Assembly (NCBI RefSeq): GCF_000187245.1
Contig: NC_027866.1
Location: 426,411-490,410 of the forward strand
Direction: 5' to 3'
Length of the DNA: 64,000 bases
Origin: Ogataea parapolymorpha DL-1
Taxonomy: Eukaryota; Ascomycota; Pichiomycetes; Pichiales; Pichiaceae
Position 1 is the stretch's first letter; each line of letters starts with the position of its first letter. Both the position numbers and the translations under genes were made by a program. The notes below the pieces were generated by a model. That model was given only the letters and a program-made list of their open reading frames with translations, was not told the origin of the DNA and ran no database searches. This document shows, piece by piece, positions 26,796 to 37,288 of the stretch.

Positions 26796-28835
26796 TTATT
26801 GCTGCTGCTGGGCCTCTTTCTGCAGCTCAGACCGCACCCAGCCCTCCAGACCGCCCTGGATGATGATTTCCTGCAGGTTGGTTCCTAGCTCGCCCACCTT
26901 CTGCTCGAGCACCACGGCGCCCGAAGAGTCGGTCACGGTGACCAGCGATTTAGGAACGTTCCATTTGAGGAACCAGCCGGTCCGTCTCGTTAGCTCAGGC
27001 TCGCTGTCTCTGTATCTGTCACGAAGCATGTTGATGAGGTCTGGGATTTCAAGTGTCAAAAGCGCATTGTTGATGCTGTTTCGCGAGAAAATGTTACCAA
27101 ACGATCCTGCAACCACCAACTTGATATCTCTGGCCAAAATGCACGTGGCGGCCTGTTCTCTGGACGAGCCGGTACCAAAATTGAACCCGGAAATGATAAT
27201 GTCGCCGGCCTTGGTCTTTTTTCCAAACTCAGAGTCGTAGTTCTCCATACACACCTCGGCCATTTTCTCTCTTGGAACATCGTCCTGGTATGTGTACTTG
27301 CCGGGATAAATACCGTCCGTATTAATATTGTCTGCGTCACAGAGCACCAATTCGCCGGTGATCTCTTCCGGGAAGCCTGGCAGGACAGATCCAGAGGATT
27401 TGGCAGTGTCGTCTGTGGATGGAGGCTTTTCGTTGACCACGATGGTTTTTTTCACTTCCCTGGTTGGCGGACATGGCTTTCCATCCACCTCTTCGGGAGC
27501 CGCGATTTTGCCAACTACAGCCGAAGCAGCGACAACCTCAGGAGACGCCAGGAACGCTAACGCGTCCTTAGACCCCATTCTTCCCTTGAAATTCCTGTTG
27601 GTAGCAGAAATTCCAACTTCTCCCTCCTCCAGCAACCCGGTTCCCAGACCGATACATGGGCCGCAGCCTGCTGGCAGCGGGATGCAGCCGGCGTCCAGAA
27701 GCGTCTGCCATGCGCCAGCAGCCTCGGCGTCGGCCTGGACCTCGGACGAAGCAGCAGCAATGTAGAATTTCACTCCCGGAGCAATTTTGTGGCCGCGGAC
27801 GATATCGGCCGCAGCCTTGATATCACTAAGCCTGGAATTAGTGCAAGACACCAGGTACGCCTTGTCGACCTTCATGTTCTTGGCAGACAGGTCGCTGAGC
27901 GAATTGGACACCTTGACGGAGTTTGGGCCAGAGATGTACGGCGACAGCGTGGAGAGGTCGATCGTGAGCGTCTTGGCATAGTATGCGTCCGGGTCGGCGG
28001 CCAGTTTGTTTTGGCGCAGCTTCTCGACGGTCTCGTGGTTGATTCTCGGGTGGTTAGGACCGAGTCTCAGCAATCTATTAGTGTAGAAGTTGATGAGCGT
28101 CTCATCGATTGGGAACAGCCCCGACAACGCCCCCCACTCGGTGGTCATGTTAGCAATCGTCAGGCGGTAGTCTATTGGCAATTTGTGGATCTCGTCTCCA
28201 ACAAACTCGATCGCATGGTTGAGGACCTCGTCGTTGTTGAAAAGTCCGCACAGCGACACAATAACGTCCTTTCCAGTGACGCCCTTCGGAAGAGAGCCCT
28301 TCAGCTCGACCTTGGCCACGGGAGGAATCTGCCACCAGGTCTGGCCGGTGGCCCAGATGGAGGCAGCGTCGGTTCTGACGATAGGAGTTCCGAGCGAGCC
28401 TATGCCGCCGTAGGTATTTGAGTGCGAATCGGACGCCACTGTGAGGTTTGACGGGAACGCATAGCCCTCCTCGATCATGATTTGATGGCCAATACCTCGT
28501 CCAGCAGGATAGAAATCGATGCCCTGTTCCTTGGCGAATTGCTCGATGTTGTGATATTTGGCCAGGTTTTTCTCTGTCTTGTTCTGCACGTCGTGGTCCA
28601 GCGTGTTGACAATCTGGCGGTTGTCCTTGACCTTCTTGGCGCCCAGTCCTTTGAACTTGAGAGCCACGGGCCACGAGTTGTCATGGGACATCACATGCGC
28701 AGGCCTGATGCTCACATAGTCACCAGAGTAGACAAGCTTGTCTGGAGCCAGGCCGACAGCGTACTTCTGGACGATCTTCTCGGTCAGATTCTGGCCACGG
28801 CACCGTGCCAGACTGGTGGAAAAGTGTCTCGACAT
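26796..28835 (-). CDS. LYS4: Homoaconitase Lys4, mitochondrial
   Basis: A 679-residue 4Fe-4S hydro-lyase of the fungal alpha-aminoadipate lysine pathway, converting homocitrate-derived cis-homoaconitate to homoisocitrate in the mitochondrial matrix. The start [20 protein letters not shown] is a presequence. Cluster-binding cysteines are in [13 protein letters not shown] and [14 protein letters not shown], and the aconitase motif [15 protein letters not shown] is intact. The C-terminal swivel domain holds [18 protein letters not shown]. Domain order and length match yeast Lys4 (693 aa), not aconitase (about 780 aa). The promoter is about 170 bp and shared divergently with the next gene. Confidence 0.96.
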   Translation of the reverse strand: MSRHFSTSLARCRGQNLTEKIVQKYAVGLAPDKLVYSGDYVSIRPAHVMSHDNSWPVALKFKGLGAKKVKDNRQIVNTLDHDVQNKTEKNLAKYHNIEQFAKEQGIDFYPAGRGIGHQIMIEEGYAFPSNLTVASDSHSNTYGGIGSLGTPIVRTDAASIWATGQTWWQIPPVAKVELKGSLPKGVTGKDVIVSLCGLFNNDEVLNHAIEFVGDEIHKLPIDYRLTIANMTTEWGALSGLFPIDETLINFYTNRLLRLGPNHPRINHETVEKLRQNKLAADPDAYYAKTLTIDLSTLSPYISGPNSVKVSNSLSDLSAKNMKVDKAYLVSCTNSRLSDIKAAADIVRGHKIAPGVKFYIAAASSEVQADAEAAGAWQTLLDAGCIPLPAGCGPCIGLGTGLLEEGEVGISATNRNFKGRMGSKDALAFLASPEVVAASAVVGKIAAPEEVDGKPCPPTREVKKTIVVNEKPPSTDDTAKSSGSVLPGFPEEITGELVLCDADNINTDGIYPGKYTYQDDVPREKMAEVCMENYDSEFGKKTKAGDIIISGFNFGTGSSREQAATCILARDIKLVVAGSFGNIFSRNSINNALLTLEIPDLINMLRDRYRDSEPELTRRTGWFLKWNVPKSLVTVTDSSGAVVLEQKVGELGTNLQEIIIQGGLEGWVRSELQKEAQQQQ

Positions 28836-29007
28836 GCTGGATGACTAAATATTTGAAAAAATTTTGAAAAAATTATTTTATTTTCCTACGCCAATCACCG
28901 GCAACGGAGATGTAATGAGCGTTTTTGGGAATTTGATATATGGCCAGTTTCGTGCGACAACGCCTCTTCCTACTGTGAGCTTGTGGTCCTGAACACTCTT
29001 ATCTACC

Positions 29008-30750
29008 ATGGCCAGTGATGAATACCGTCTTCTTGAGGCGAACAAAACAGCCATCTTTCATGCCCTCGACACGCACCGCACTGTGATCTTCGAAAACCTG
29101 GTAGGGGCGTACTCCGTTGCGAGGTTCCTTTTGGAGTATGGCAATTTCGCCGTTACCGCAGTGGAAAACTCGTCGTTCGCTGCAGATCTGCTGAAAAATA
29201 GCTTATCTTCCCTCTCAGTATTGACTATCGACGATTTACTGTGGACAGACGTAGAGTGCGACTGGGTCGTGCTGGCAACGTCGATCGACGACACAGTGAC
29301 GCAATTGGCTCTCCAGCAGTTACAGACGGCGAAAAAGCTCATCATTGTCAATAATTATGGTTCACGTTTGGACTGTTCGGGAATCAGCATTAATTTGCAA
29401 AACCCTGTATTCGAGGTCTTTTTCGCGACTTCTGAGCCACCCGATCTGCTTTCAGAGGCAGAGAAACTGATAAAGAACCGCAATAGCAACATCATTGTTC
29501 TGCTACCGTCCAAGAAACAAGTCAAGGAGTTTGCAACCATGACTGGATCTACATCCGTGTTTTCTGAGAATGATCTAAGCAGTCTCCGACTCGTTAACCA
29601 GAGCAACGTGGTGGTCATGCAGAACGACAAAGAGCTGATCAATAGTCTGCGATATCTCAACTTCTACAGATCTGTAGGCTTTTCTCTTACGATCCAGTCT
29701 GGCATTGAAAACCGGCTTGTTCACTCACCGCTAAATTTTGACTACACACTGCCAACGCCAATCCCGCAAAAATACCTACGTGCTTTCCCTTGGGAGACCT
29801 CTGTCTTAATAAATGAGAAATCACTCACAGACCTCTCTCTGTCTGACCCTTTGGTGCCACTTCTAGTCCTGATGAAAAAATACAAAAACTCCTCGGAAGC
29901 CATGTTCGACGACCGCATATTTTGTTCTCTGGCGAAAGTACCGTCTTTCGAGCATTGTCTAGCCCAATTAGAGCGTTGGGGCCTTGTGGAGTACACGAAC
30001 GGGTTTCGGTTGACAGACCACATCTTCTGGAAATACAAATTGTACCGTATGGCTGGCCGTAAATGGCTGGGCCTGCTCACAGCGCTGGAGTCGTCACTTC
30101 CGTTGGGTGCGGACGTCACGTTTGTCCTTCTTTCGATTTTGAGCATTTGCAGAACTTTGGACACAGCCTCGTATAGCATTTGGTCGCTGCTGCATGATAT
30201 AAACTCCAAAGTTCCCAGCCTGAAAAGCATGGAGTCCGATTTTATAACGTTGGCCAACTTTTTCGTCTCCACGTTCAAATTAATCAACAATTTTGTCGTA
30301 CAGCAGAGCATGGACTCCAATTCCGAGCTTTCGCGGCTACTTCATCGCCATAAAATACTACGGCAGATTCCAGACTGTTTCAACGAGCTAGCTCGCCATT
30401 TTGTGCTTTCCGACGCTTTTGGCGACTCGACCCTTACAAACACACTAATGTGTCTCCGTAAAGGCCTAATGTTCAACATAGGAGTGATCTCTAGTGTGAC
30501 TGTGACCGAAAAGCCTCTAGCCAGGTTTAAAGTTGATCCCGAGTACGACTCAAATTCCGGTCTCTTACCAAGTTTGCTGATCGAAGTGCCTGTCGACATC
30601 GCTGCCTTCTACCGAACTGGAGACCTTGTGCATTGGTACACTCTCCATAATCACTCTGACGAAAGCATGTACCCATTTCTGGGAGTCAAGGGCTTTAAGC
30701 AGGAAACGTTGCAACGCAGCAACGGCTACTACGTTAGATCGCTTACATAA
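29008..30750 (+). CDS. Degenerate DEAH-box helicase-like protein (pseudoenzyme)
   Basis: A 580-residue protein whose order of segments mirrors DEAH/RHA helicases but whose catalytic motifs are all replaced. Residues 23-45 (HRTVIFENLVGAYSVARFLL) sit where NxVLIVVGETGSGKTTQ normally lies, so the Walker A is lost. WVVLATSIDD (86-95) replaces the VIxDEAHER segment. IIVNNYGSRLD replaces the SAT motif, and NIIVLLPSKKQVKEF matches the start of the second RecA domain. LAQLERWGLVEYTNGFRLTD resembles the winged-helix/HA2 part, and CLRKGLMFNIGVIS resembles the C-terminal OB region. About 40 residues are missing between motifs I and II. The alignment was made by eye. Function unknown; a scaffold role is inference. 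Confidence 0.6.
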   Translation: MASDEYRLLEANKTAIFHALDTHRTVIFENLVGAYSVARFLLEYGNFAVTAVENSSFAADLLKNSLSSLSVLTIDDLLWTDVECDWVVLATSIDDTVTQLALQQLQTAKKLIIVNNYGSRLDCSGISINLQNPVFEVFFATSEPPDLLSEAEKLIKNRNSNIIVLLPSKKQVKEFATMTGSTSVFSENDLSSLRLVNQSNVVVMQNDKELINSLRYLNFYRSVGFSLTIQSGIENRLVHSPLNFDYTLPTPIPQKYLRAFPWETSVLINEKSLTDLSLSDPLVPLLVLMKKYKNSSEAMFDDRIFCSLAKVPSFEHCLAQLERWGLVEYTNGFRLTDHIFWKYKLYRMAGRKWLGLLTALESSLPLGADVTFVLLSILSICRTLDTASYSIWSLLHDINSKVPSLKSMESDFITLANFFVSTFKLINNFVVQQSMDSNSELSRLLHRHKILRQIPDCFNELARHFVLSDAFGDSTLTNTLMCLRKGLMFNIGVISSVTVTEKPLARFKVDPEYDSNSGLLPSLLIEVPVDIAAFYRTGDLVHWYTLHNHSDESMYPFLGVKGFKQETLQRSNGYYVRSLT

Positions 30751-30810
30751 AATCTGAAAAAATAATGAAAAAAAATATTTATCTAAGGAAAAAAAAAAAT
30801 TAATTTAAAT

Positions 30811-31438
30811 ATGACTAGCGAACACCAAGTGTAAGTACTGCCGCAGTCCCTTACTAACATCCAGCAAACCTGTGACGGTTGAGAAACCTATTCCAGTCAA
30901 CTATGATTTGGGCAACCTTGCTGTGTTCGACCCTAATCCTTTGGAAGCCTCGAAAATCACAAATGACAAAACAAAAAACGATTACTTGAGAGACGTGACC
31001 AGAGATAATGTGCAACTGCTAATCAACCAGGTGCTTTCGCTCCCATTGAAAAAGACGAGCGACAACTCCAATGGACAAAACTCGACAATGACGCTGATTC
31101 AGCTGCCTGATCCGACTACACAGCTCCCTCGCGAAAAGAGCATACCTAAGGCCAAAGAACCAACCAAATGGGAATTATTTGCCGCCAAGAAAGGCATCAA
31201 GAAGAAGGGCAAGGACGGAAAGCTTGTGTACGACGAGAGAACCGGCAAATGGGTCAACAAATGGGGCTACAAAGGAAAGAACAAGGAGGTCGAGTCGGAC
31301 TGGCTGGTCGAGCTTGATGACAAGAACGTGGGTACGGAAAATGAGCTCATTGATCCGCGTACGTTGAGCAGAATGGAGCGCAAAAAGCTGGTGAAAAAGA
31401 ACGAGCTGCAGATGAAGCGTAATCGTGAGAAAATTTAG
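30811..31438 (+). CDS. RRS1: Ribosome biogenesis regulator Rrs1, one 34-nt intron
   Basis: Exons 30811-30830 and 30865-31438 give 197 residues (yeast 203). Splicing yields [29 protein letters not shown], where [18 protein letters not shown] is conserved in Rrs1. Further blocks: [54 protein letters not shown] and [14 protein letters not shown] [17 protein letters not shown]. With Rpf2, Rrs1 delivers the 5S RNP to pre-60S particles in the nucleolus. Only 60 bp separates it from the upstream gene and 36 bp from the downstream SWIB gene. Confidence 0.96.
30831..30864 (+). other. Spliceosomal intron of RRS1, 34 nt
   Basis: GTAAGT, 23 nt before CTAAC (context TTACTAAC, a perfect branch box), then ATCCAG. 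It splits a Val codon (GT|C) after 20 coding bases. Splicing gives the conserved Rrs1 N-terminus. Confidence 0.94.
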
Positions 31439-31474
31439 GTATTTTTCGGGTAAAAATTTAATATATTTTTAGTG

Positions 31475-32092
31475 ATGTATTCTGACGAGGACTACTTGCC
31501 AACGATAGACGCCATCTTAAAGGTATCTGACCTTTCGCAAGTGTCGGTGAAGAGAATACGACGGGCATTGGAGGCGTTGTTTGATGTTGATCTTACTGAG
31601 CAAAAAAAGAGAATTAACCATTTGATATGGACCCGATACGAGCATTTTCTGGACCTAGGCGAGAACGGCAGCCAGGATACGGAAAGTAAAATCAAAAAAC
31701 TTGAGAAGGAGAACAAGGAGATGGCCGCGCGGTTGAACCAGCTTCTCAAAAAGAAAGACGTCCAGAGGGTGACGAAAAAAGCGCGCAAGTCTAGCACTCC
31801 TCAGGAAGCGTCTTCAAGCACTTCCAACCCGCTGACGAGGGGAGTGCTGCCCAGCGAGGCTCTTGCCCAGTTTTTGGGGTCGTCAGAACCTATAGCTCGC
31901 ACACAGGTGGTGAAGAAGATATGGGAGTACGTGAAGGCGAACGAACTGCAGAATCCAAACGACAGACGGGAGATCTTGTGCGACGACAAGTTGCGGCCTG
32001 TTTTCGGCGATAAGGTCAACATGTTCACGATGAACAAGGTGCTTGTCAAGCATTTATTCAACGGCGAAGACATTGTGCAGACGGCGGAATAG
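31475..32092 (+). CDS. TRI1: SWIB-domain protein, Uaf30/Tri1-like
   Basis: A 205-residue protein with an N-terminal DEK-C-like helical domain (LPTIDAILKVSDLSQVSVKRIRRALEALFDVDL), a Lys/Glu coiled segment, and a C-terminal SWIB/MDM2 domain (LPSEALAQFLGSSEPIARTQVVKKIWEYVKANELQNPNDRREILCDDKLRPVFG...FTMNKVLVKHLF). S. cerevisiae has two such proteins: Uaf30, in the RNA polymerase I upstream activating factor, and Tri1, of unclear function. Many yeasts outside the genome duplication have a single one, so the symbol is tentative. It starts 36 bp after the RRS1 stop. Confidence 0.85.
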   Translation: MYSDEDYLPTIDAILKVSDLSQVSVKRIRRALEALFDVDLTEQKKRINHLIWTRYEHFLDLGENGSQDTESKIKKLEKENKEMAARLNQLLKKKDVQRVTKKARKSSTPQEASSSTSNPLTRGVLPSEALAQFLGSSEPIARTQVVKKIWEYVKANELQNPNDRREILCDDKLRPVFGDKVNMFTMNKVLVKHLFNGEDIVQTAE

Positions 32093-32416
32093 GCCTGCAG
32101 GAGAAGCATATACTGTTTCTAGCGAGATCTTTTTTGACAGCACGAGGGCAGTTTAACAATAACGACTTCCTATTTGTGCCGGACCTACTTTTCTATTGCC
32201 ATAAAAGGAAATGTAATAGAAAGATTTTTACGTTTACCCTACTTTGAGCTTTCTGAGATCCCCAGATTGACTTTTTTTTTCTTTTTGCTTTTTTAACACT
32301 TTGTTCACTAAGGCTGCAAAGGGATATGTTCCAGTAGCAAAGTGCATCTCCCAGCTCAGCCAGACGATAGATCACGCGCTCCATATTGTAATATTAGCAA
32401 ATCTGCCGCCTTCACG
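32093..32416. other. Intergenic region, promoter of the Munc13-like gene
   Basis: 324 bp without a supported gene. It holds a long T-rich tract at 32270-32297 and no tRNA, snoRNA box pair or open frame I can support. Confidence 0.5.
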
Positions 32417-35400
32417 ATGGATTCCGCCAAGGATTCGTATTTCAATAAGTATGTGTTTGAGTACTTTGTGCGGGTACAGCTTTTGTACGACGACGAATTC
32501 CGCACGCGCAAAGTGGCCGAAATCGAGTCCATACCGAAGCAGCCCAAAATATCCACCAAGAAACTCCATCTGAACTTTGGAAACCGAGACGAAGTGCTAA
32601 ATCGGCAGTTCGTTGACGAACTTAAGGCATTGCAAGCATACAAAGAAATAGCCCTGAACCCTTACACGCGCAAGCTGCTGCACGGATTTCACAGCAAGTA
32701 CGCCAAGGAACTCAAACACTGGGATGTGAACTCCATCCTCGACAATTTCGACCACTTCATAGCAGACACATTGACCAAAGACCCCGAAGTGTACTATATC
32801 AGCCGAATACAGATGATCGATATGCTGCTTCTGTGCAAAGCGAGTGACGCGCAGCGATCGAAGCTGCTCACGCGAAGAAGCAAAGTGCTTTCGGAGTCCT
32901 TCACAGTGGCCCCCGATATCAGAGATCAGAAATACCGAGAAGCAATTATGAAAGCGTTCCATGTGACCAACGAACAACTGGAAAACAAAATCAAAGACCT
33001 ACGGATCTCGCTCAACAAGGCTGACGTTGTGCAGTACATCAACAGCAACGCGTCGCTGGTCCATCGGTACTCCGCCGAAGACTTTGAGTCCGAAAGCTCG
33101 TACCGTAAATGGCACGACAGAATTGTGCGTCTCAACCAGGAGTTGACGAAAAAATTCCAAACGCAGGACACCAAGCCAAACTCCACGGCGTACGTGCCGA
33201 ACGATCTGATCCAGGTGCTCATGTACTTGAGAGACCTTGTCTACCACTCTTCTCCTGTTTTCTTCGACCAATTTGTGCGCTGTCTCGAGGTCTGGCAGGT
33301 CGACCCATTTGATATGTATATACGCATGGTGGAGGACATTCCAGAACACAAGCTGGACCTGGAATATGCGACGAAATGCTACGGCCTGGCCAAGCTGTCC
33401 ATGATCGTGCGATTGGACGTGGACGACTGGCCTTTCCAGAAACACGAGCAACTGCTGCAGATGAACAGACAGGTGTTTTTTGAGTACAAGTCGTATTTGA
33501 GTGAGTGTTTTCTCAATTTCTTTGCGGACAAGAAAAGCTTCACACGAGCACTGAATTTATCGCAGTATATCCTGGTGGACGAGATAGAGTCGCTTGTTCT
33601 TTCTGGGTTGCGGACGGCCCTGTCCACCCGACTGAACAGGCACTTCAAGGAGCTCAAACTCTCATTGAACAAGTCGAAGATCGAGTTCATTGCCAACCTT
33701 CTAGCTTATGTCAACCGCGACTTTGACGAGATTGAGGAATGGACACTGACGAACGCCGATTTGGACGAGAAAATCGAGTTTATGAAAATTGCAATTGAAT
33801 ACCTGACACGGCCAATCGAGGACTATTTGAAGGCCTTCATCATGGGTCTCAAGACGGCCAGCAAGGACGCCGCGGCAAATCAGGCAAACTCCAATTTGAC
33901 AACGCTTCTCGAGCTTCTATCCAAGCTGCGGAAAAGGACAAACATGAATGTGAGTTTCCAGTCCATCCTGTTTCCGAACGTGCTGGACCTGGTGAATAGC
34001 TGGGGTTCAGAAATCCGTGAACAGACAGACAGGGCAATCGAGAGCGACGATATGGAGAGACTAGATGGCTGCTCGTATAGCTCAAGTGTGCAGAATGTGC
34101 TGGAGATTTGCAATGCTTATATTCGCATCCTGCAATCTTTCGAATGGGAGAATGAGCACGAGTCAGCGCAGATGTTTGCAGAGCTCTATCGCAGTATTTC
34201 CGATACCCTGATCAACTACTCCAACACCATGTTCATAAGAATCGAGAAAGACCTCAACTCTGGCCAGTTGCTCAATTTCAAAGGAGAGTCTTGCACTTGT
34301 CTGAACAACATATTTAAGATTCTTGAGTACATGGATCAGTTTAAGACCGAGGACCTGACAAAGTACTCGAAAATCCTCAATTCGAAACCTGCATCCAACT
34401 CAAAGCACGCAAAAAAAGTTGTCTCCGTAGATATCAGGGGCGCCGAAAATGTGGAGGACAACCGTGGAGAGCCTCTTAGCTTGTATGTGCTGATATCCGG
34501 AGTTATTAGTGGCCGCACGCGGTGCATTCCCAAGGACTACAATCCAGAGTGGAACGAGAAGTTCCAGGCTTCCACAGACAAGGAGTCAGGGTACTTGCGA
34601 TTTGACCTAATCGAGAAAAGTGGCATTCTCTACAAGTCGCTCACGTACAAGTTACGTTTCAAAGACAGTTACGGTATTCCTATGGAGGAGAAGTTTAGTC
34701 TGAGCCCGAATTCGGGAAGACTCAATGTTTGCATCCAGATCATTGTGGAGAAAAACGACCCCCTTTTCTACGTTGACCAGGCAAAACTGGAAATCAAAAA
34801 GGGAAGAGATCGGTCGATAAAGCTGTTTGTGGACCGCTTTTCAGAGGAAACAAAGGACATTTTCACGCGATCGTACTTGGAAGACAGCCTGCGGCGGACG
34901 CCTGCCACAGCTTTCGTATTAAATCACAAGGCATTAAACGAGCCCGAGATTGACAAATATATTGACCAGATGCAGATGCACATGATACAAGAGCTTTACG
35001 ACAATATGGAGACCGAGTGTTTTGACGCGGTTATTGCCCAACTTTGGACCAAGATTTTGGACGAAGCCGAGAACCTAGTGCTGCCGCGTATTTCGTTCCT
35101 TTTCTACAAAGTGGAATCGCGTCTGAACAAGCGCACGTCTGGAATCAACGGAATCCTTGCCCCATCACGCTATCGTAGAACAGATGACCTCGAGTTCACG
35201 AGAGTTATGGAGTGGTGTCTGAAATTCAAAGACATGTTTTATTCTCCGGGAAAGATTTTGGATGCTCAAATCAACACCATATACCACGATTTTATGGAGA
35301 TTTTCAAGCTGTTCCAACTTTCGGTGCCTGAGCTCAAACGTGCGTATAACAACACGTGGACGGTGGTCAACAAGCACGTCGTTAAAAAGTACGTCCGTGA

Positions 35401-35605
35401 AGCAACAGAGTCTGATTTTGGTCCAGAAGTGCGCAAGATGTTCCAGACCAAAGATCTTCTGCTTCGCGTTTTAATTGCCAAAAACGAGTTACGGTTTGCC
35501 AAATCGTGTATTGAGGTTGAGCAACGCTACGAACGCGCCATCAAGACAGAACTAGAATGCCATTACATGTGTCACAATTTGCAGACGCAAATAGATTTAG
35601 TATAG
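32417..35605 (+). CDS. Munc13/UNC13-like C2 and MHD-domain protein (YOR296W / S. pombe Ync13-like)
   Basis: A 1062-residue protein. The N-terminal MUN-like helical region contains VLMYLRDLVYHSSPVFFDQFVRCLEVW and KLDLEYATKCYGLAKLSMIVRLD. A central C2 domain (about residues 680-800) reads KKVVSVDIRGAEN...PLSLYVLISG and NPEWNEKFQAST. A C-terminal MHD2-like helical domain includes ECFDAVIAQLWTKILDEAENLVLPR. This order is that of fungal Munc13-like proteins: S. cerevisiae YOR296W and fission yeast Ync13, the latter implicated in exo- and endocytosis during septation. I start at 32417 because upstream codons lack similarity. Typical Ca2+-binding Asp residues of the C2 domain look incomplete. Confidence 0.8.
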   Translation: MDSAKDSYFNKYVFEYFVRVQLLYDDEFRTRKVAEIESIPKQPKISTKKLHLNFGNRDEVLNRQFVDELKALQAYKEIALNPYTRKLLHGFHSKYAKELKHWDVNSILDNFDHFIADTLTKDPEVYYISRIQMIDMLLLCKASDAQRSKLLTRRSKVLSESFTVAPDIRDQKYREAIMKAFHVTNEQLENKIKDLRISLNKADVVQYINSNASLVHRYSAEDFESESSYRKWHDRIVRLNQELTKKFQTQDTKPNSTAYVPNDLIQVLMYLRDLVYHSSPVFFDQFVRCLEVWQVDPFDMYIRMVEDIPEHKLDLEYATKCYGLAKLSMIVRLDVDDWPFQKHEQLLQMNRQVFFEYKSYLSECFLNFFADKKSFTRALNLSQYILVDEIESLVLSGLRTALSTRLNRHFKELKLSLNKSKIEFIANLLAYVNRDFDEIEEWTLTNADLDEKIEFMKIAIEYLTRPIEDYLKAFIMGLKTASKDAAANQANSNLTTLLELLSKLRKRTNMNVSFQSILFPNVLDLVNSWGSEIREQTDRAIESDDMERLDGCSYSSSVQNVLEICNAYIRILQSFEWENEHESAQMFAELYRSISDTLINYSNTMFIRIEKDLNSGQLLNFKGESCTCLNNIFKILEYMDQFKTEDLTKYSKILNSKPASNSKHAKKVVSVDIRGAENVEDNRGEPLSLYVLISGVISGRTRCIPKDYNPEWNEKFQASTDKESGYLRFDLIEKSGILYKSLTYKLRFKDSYGIPMEEKFSLSPNSGRLNVCIQIIVEKNDPLFYVDQAKLEIKKGRDRSIKLFVDRFSEETKDIFTRSYLEDSLRRTPATAFVLNHKALNEPEIDKYIDQMQMHMIQELYDNMETECFDAVIAQLWTKILDEAENLVLPRISFLFYKVESRLNKRTSGINGILAPSRYRRTDDLEFTRVMEWCLKFKDMFYSPGKILDAQINTIYHDFMEIFKLFQLSVPELKRAYNNTWTVVNKHVVKKYVREATESDFGPEVRKMFQTKDLLLRVLIAKNELRFAKSCIEVEQRYERAIKTELECHYMCHNLQTQIDLV

Positions 35606-36617
35606 GCAACGAAAAATAATGGACTAATATTCCGCACGGCTGTGCAGGCAGCGGTGAGATCTCAGTTAGATGGGGCGTCTTTTTAAAGATTAGGCGCCCA
35701 CGTAAAACTATATAAATGCGCCGATCCCCCGAAAAATAACTTCATGGACAGCAGATTGCTCATTATTGGTACATCAGATGTGCCCCCTTCAGGTAGCTCT
35801 CTGTTCATCACGGACGATACTCTCATATTGGCTAGCTTGGGAGGACTCCGTTTTCCTCGCCTTGGAGTCCAATAGAAGACACATTGGGCCCATTGCGTTG
35901 ATTAACTGGATTTTGTAAGACAGGCGGATTGCGGTCTAATATCTGCAGTGTCTTCACGTGGATGTTGGATTGTGGGGCATCCATTTTGGCTTGCAAGAGA
36001 CGGGATAGGTTCTATAACCTCATCCAGGGGTACTGAAAGGACTAGGAACCTGTCAACGTGTGTGCAGATGCTGGCGCGGGTTTGATTACCGAGCGACGCT
36101 TTGCACAGGCTTGGCACGAAGTACGGCCTTGAAGCTTGAATCGAGGTCAGCAGATATCGAATTCCCCTGAAGAATTGCTTTGCAATTGGCTGACGATGTT
36201 GTTAGCGCTAACGAATAGAATGCAGCAGGATAACCGTTCACTTGGTGCGTTTTGCTGGAGATGCCCCCTCCAGTGTAGAGCGTTCACCAGCACAGCAATT
36301 GGATCTCAACTTCCTTTACGTTTCTACGATTTGCTACACTTCTGACATTTCTAAGATTTTGCTACCAAATCACGTTTTGCCAATATTTCCAGTTCTTAAA
36401 GATTCCAGTTATACCACACATTGAACTACTATCACGACGGGGTAGGCCCGGGAAAGTATACTGCCATAGGTCGTCCGGTATGGGGTTCCACCACTGCCCT
36501 GTCTGTACTAGAAAGACGGGAAGTATACTTTCGAAACTAGGGGTGGATGCGGCTCTCCTGACCATAGGGGAGGGGGAGAGGCTACCCACCCCAAACAGGG
36601 AGGGCATATAATTTGCC

Positions 36618-36770
36618 TTCCCTCTATTTGAAAGGGGGGATACATTTCTCCCCTTCTATAGGGGGAACGCATTTTATATTTCTCCCTATTTGAAGGGGGG
36701 ATATACTTCTCCCCTTCTATAGAGGGGATGCGCTCTCCCTTTCCATGTAAGGGGAGGTACGTTAAAATTT
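36618..36770. repeat. 62-bp G/C-run tandem repeat with nested inverted repeats
   Basis: TATTTGAA followed by a run of six G occurs at 36625 and 36687 (period 62), with a degenerate third copy near 36749. Each unit carries AAGGGG...CCCCTT and an outer TTCCC(T/C)CTAT...ATAGGGGGAA inverted repeat, so each can fold as a hairpin on either strand. Confidence 0.75.
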
Positions 36771-37282
36771 AGTCTTTAGTATTTCAAAAGTTCTATATGT
36801 CCCCTCCGCAGCATAGGCTGCGTCGACGTATCCCCCCATTAGGAAATCCCTCCATATTTCGCCGGGGGGATATGGACCGGCAATCTCTAGAAGTTGCTTG
36901 AGAAAACCGGCTTTAGAGGCCTCCCTCTGGAAGCCAACGAGTACGATGTAGGAGCTTCGAATTGGATTGTACCATTGCCAACAACCAGAAGTTTTCTGGC
37001 TGTGTCTCTCTCCCACAGTAGCGGACCTGTCAAGTGTAGTTTTGAGTTTAGTAACACCACTGCTGGCGGAACCAGATCTAGTTCGCCGGCGCTCGAAAAC
37101 GGTGCAAACTAAATTTGGTTGAGTTTATAGGAGGAACAGAGGACTATTTATATGCCATTAGGCGCTCTATAACCCCAGCGGCAAGTAACCGCCGGACACA
37201 ATTACGTTGCCATGGCTACTCAGACGCAGGAAACATATGCTTACGTGATTTTGCACCTGGGAAAAAAAATCATTATTTTTTT

Positions 37283-37288
37283 ACGCGT
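37283..37288. promoter_or_regulatory. ACGCGT (MCB-like) box beside the RFC3 start codon
   Basis: ACGCGT lies 5 nt upstream of the RFC3 ATG (37294). DNA replication genes are classic MBF targets in yeasts, but here the site would fall in the leader. A single 6-mer is weak evidence. Confidence 0.3.

Noticed and set aside
36362..36607. 81-codon minus-strand frame as a small gene
   Set aside because: It lies in the repeat-rich anomalous region without similarity or promoter; kept only as part of the relic.
36762..37016. 84-codon minus-strand frame as a real gene
   Set aside because: It starts with GTG, has no ATG, and the neighbouring frame looks equally protein-like, so it is better described as a decayed fragment.
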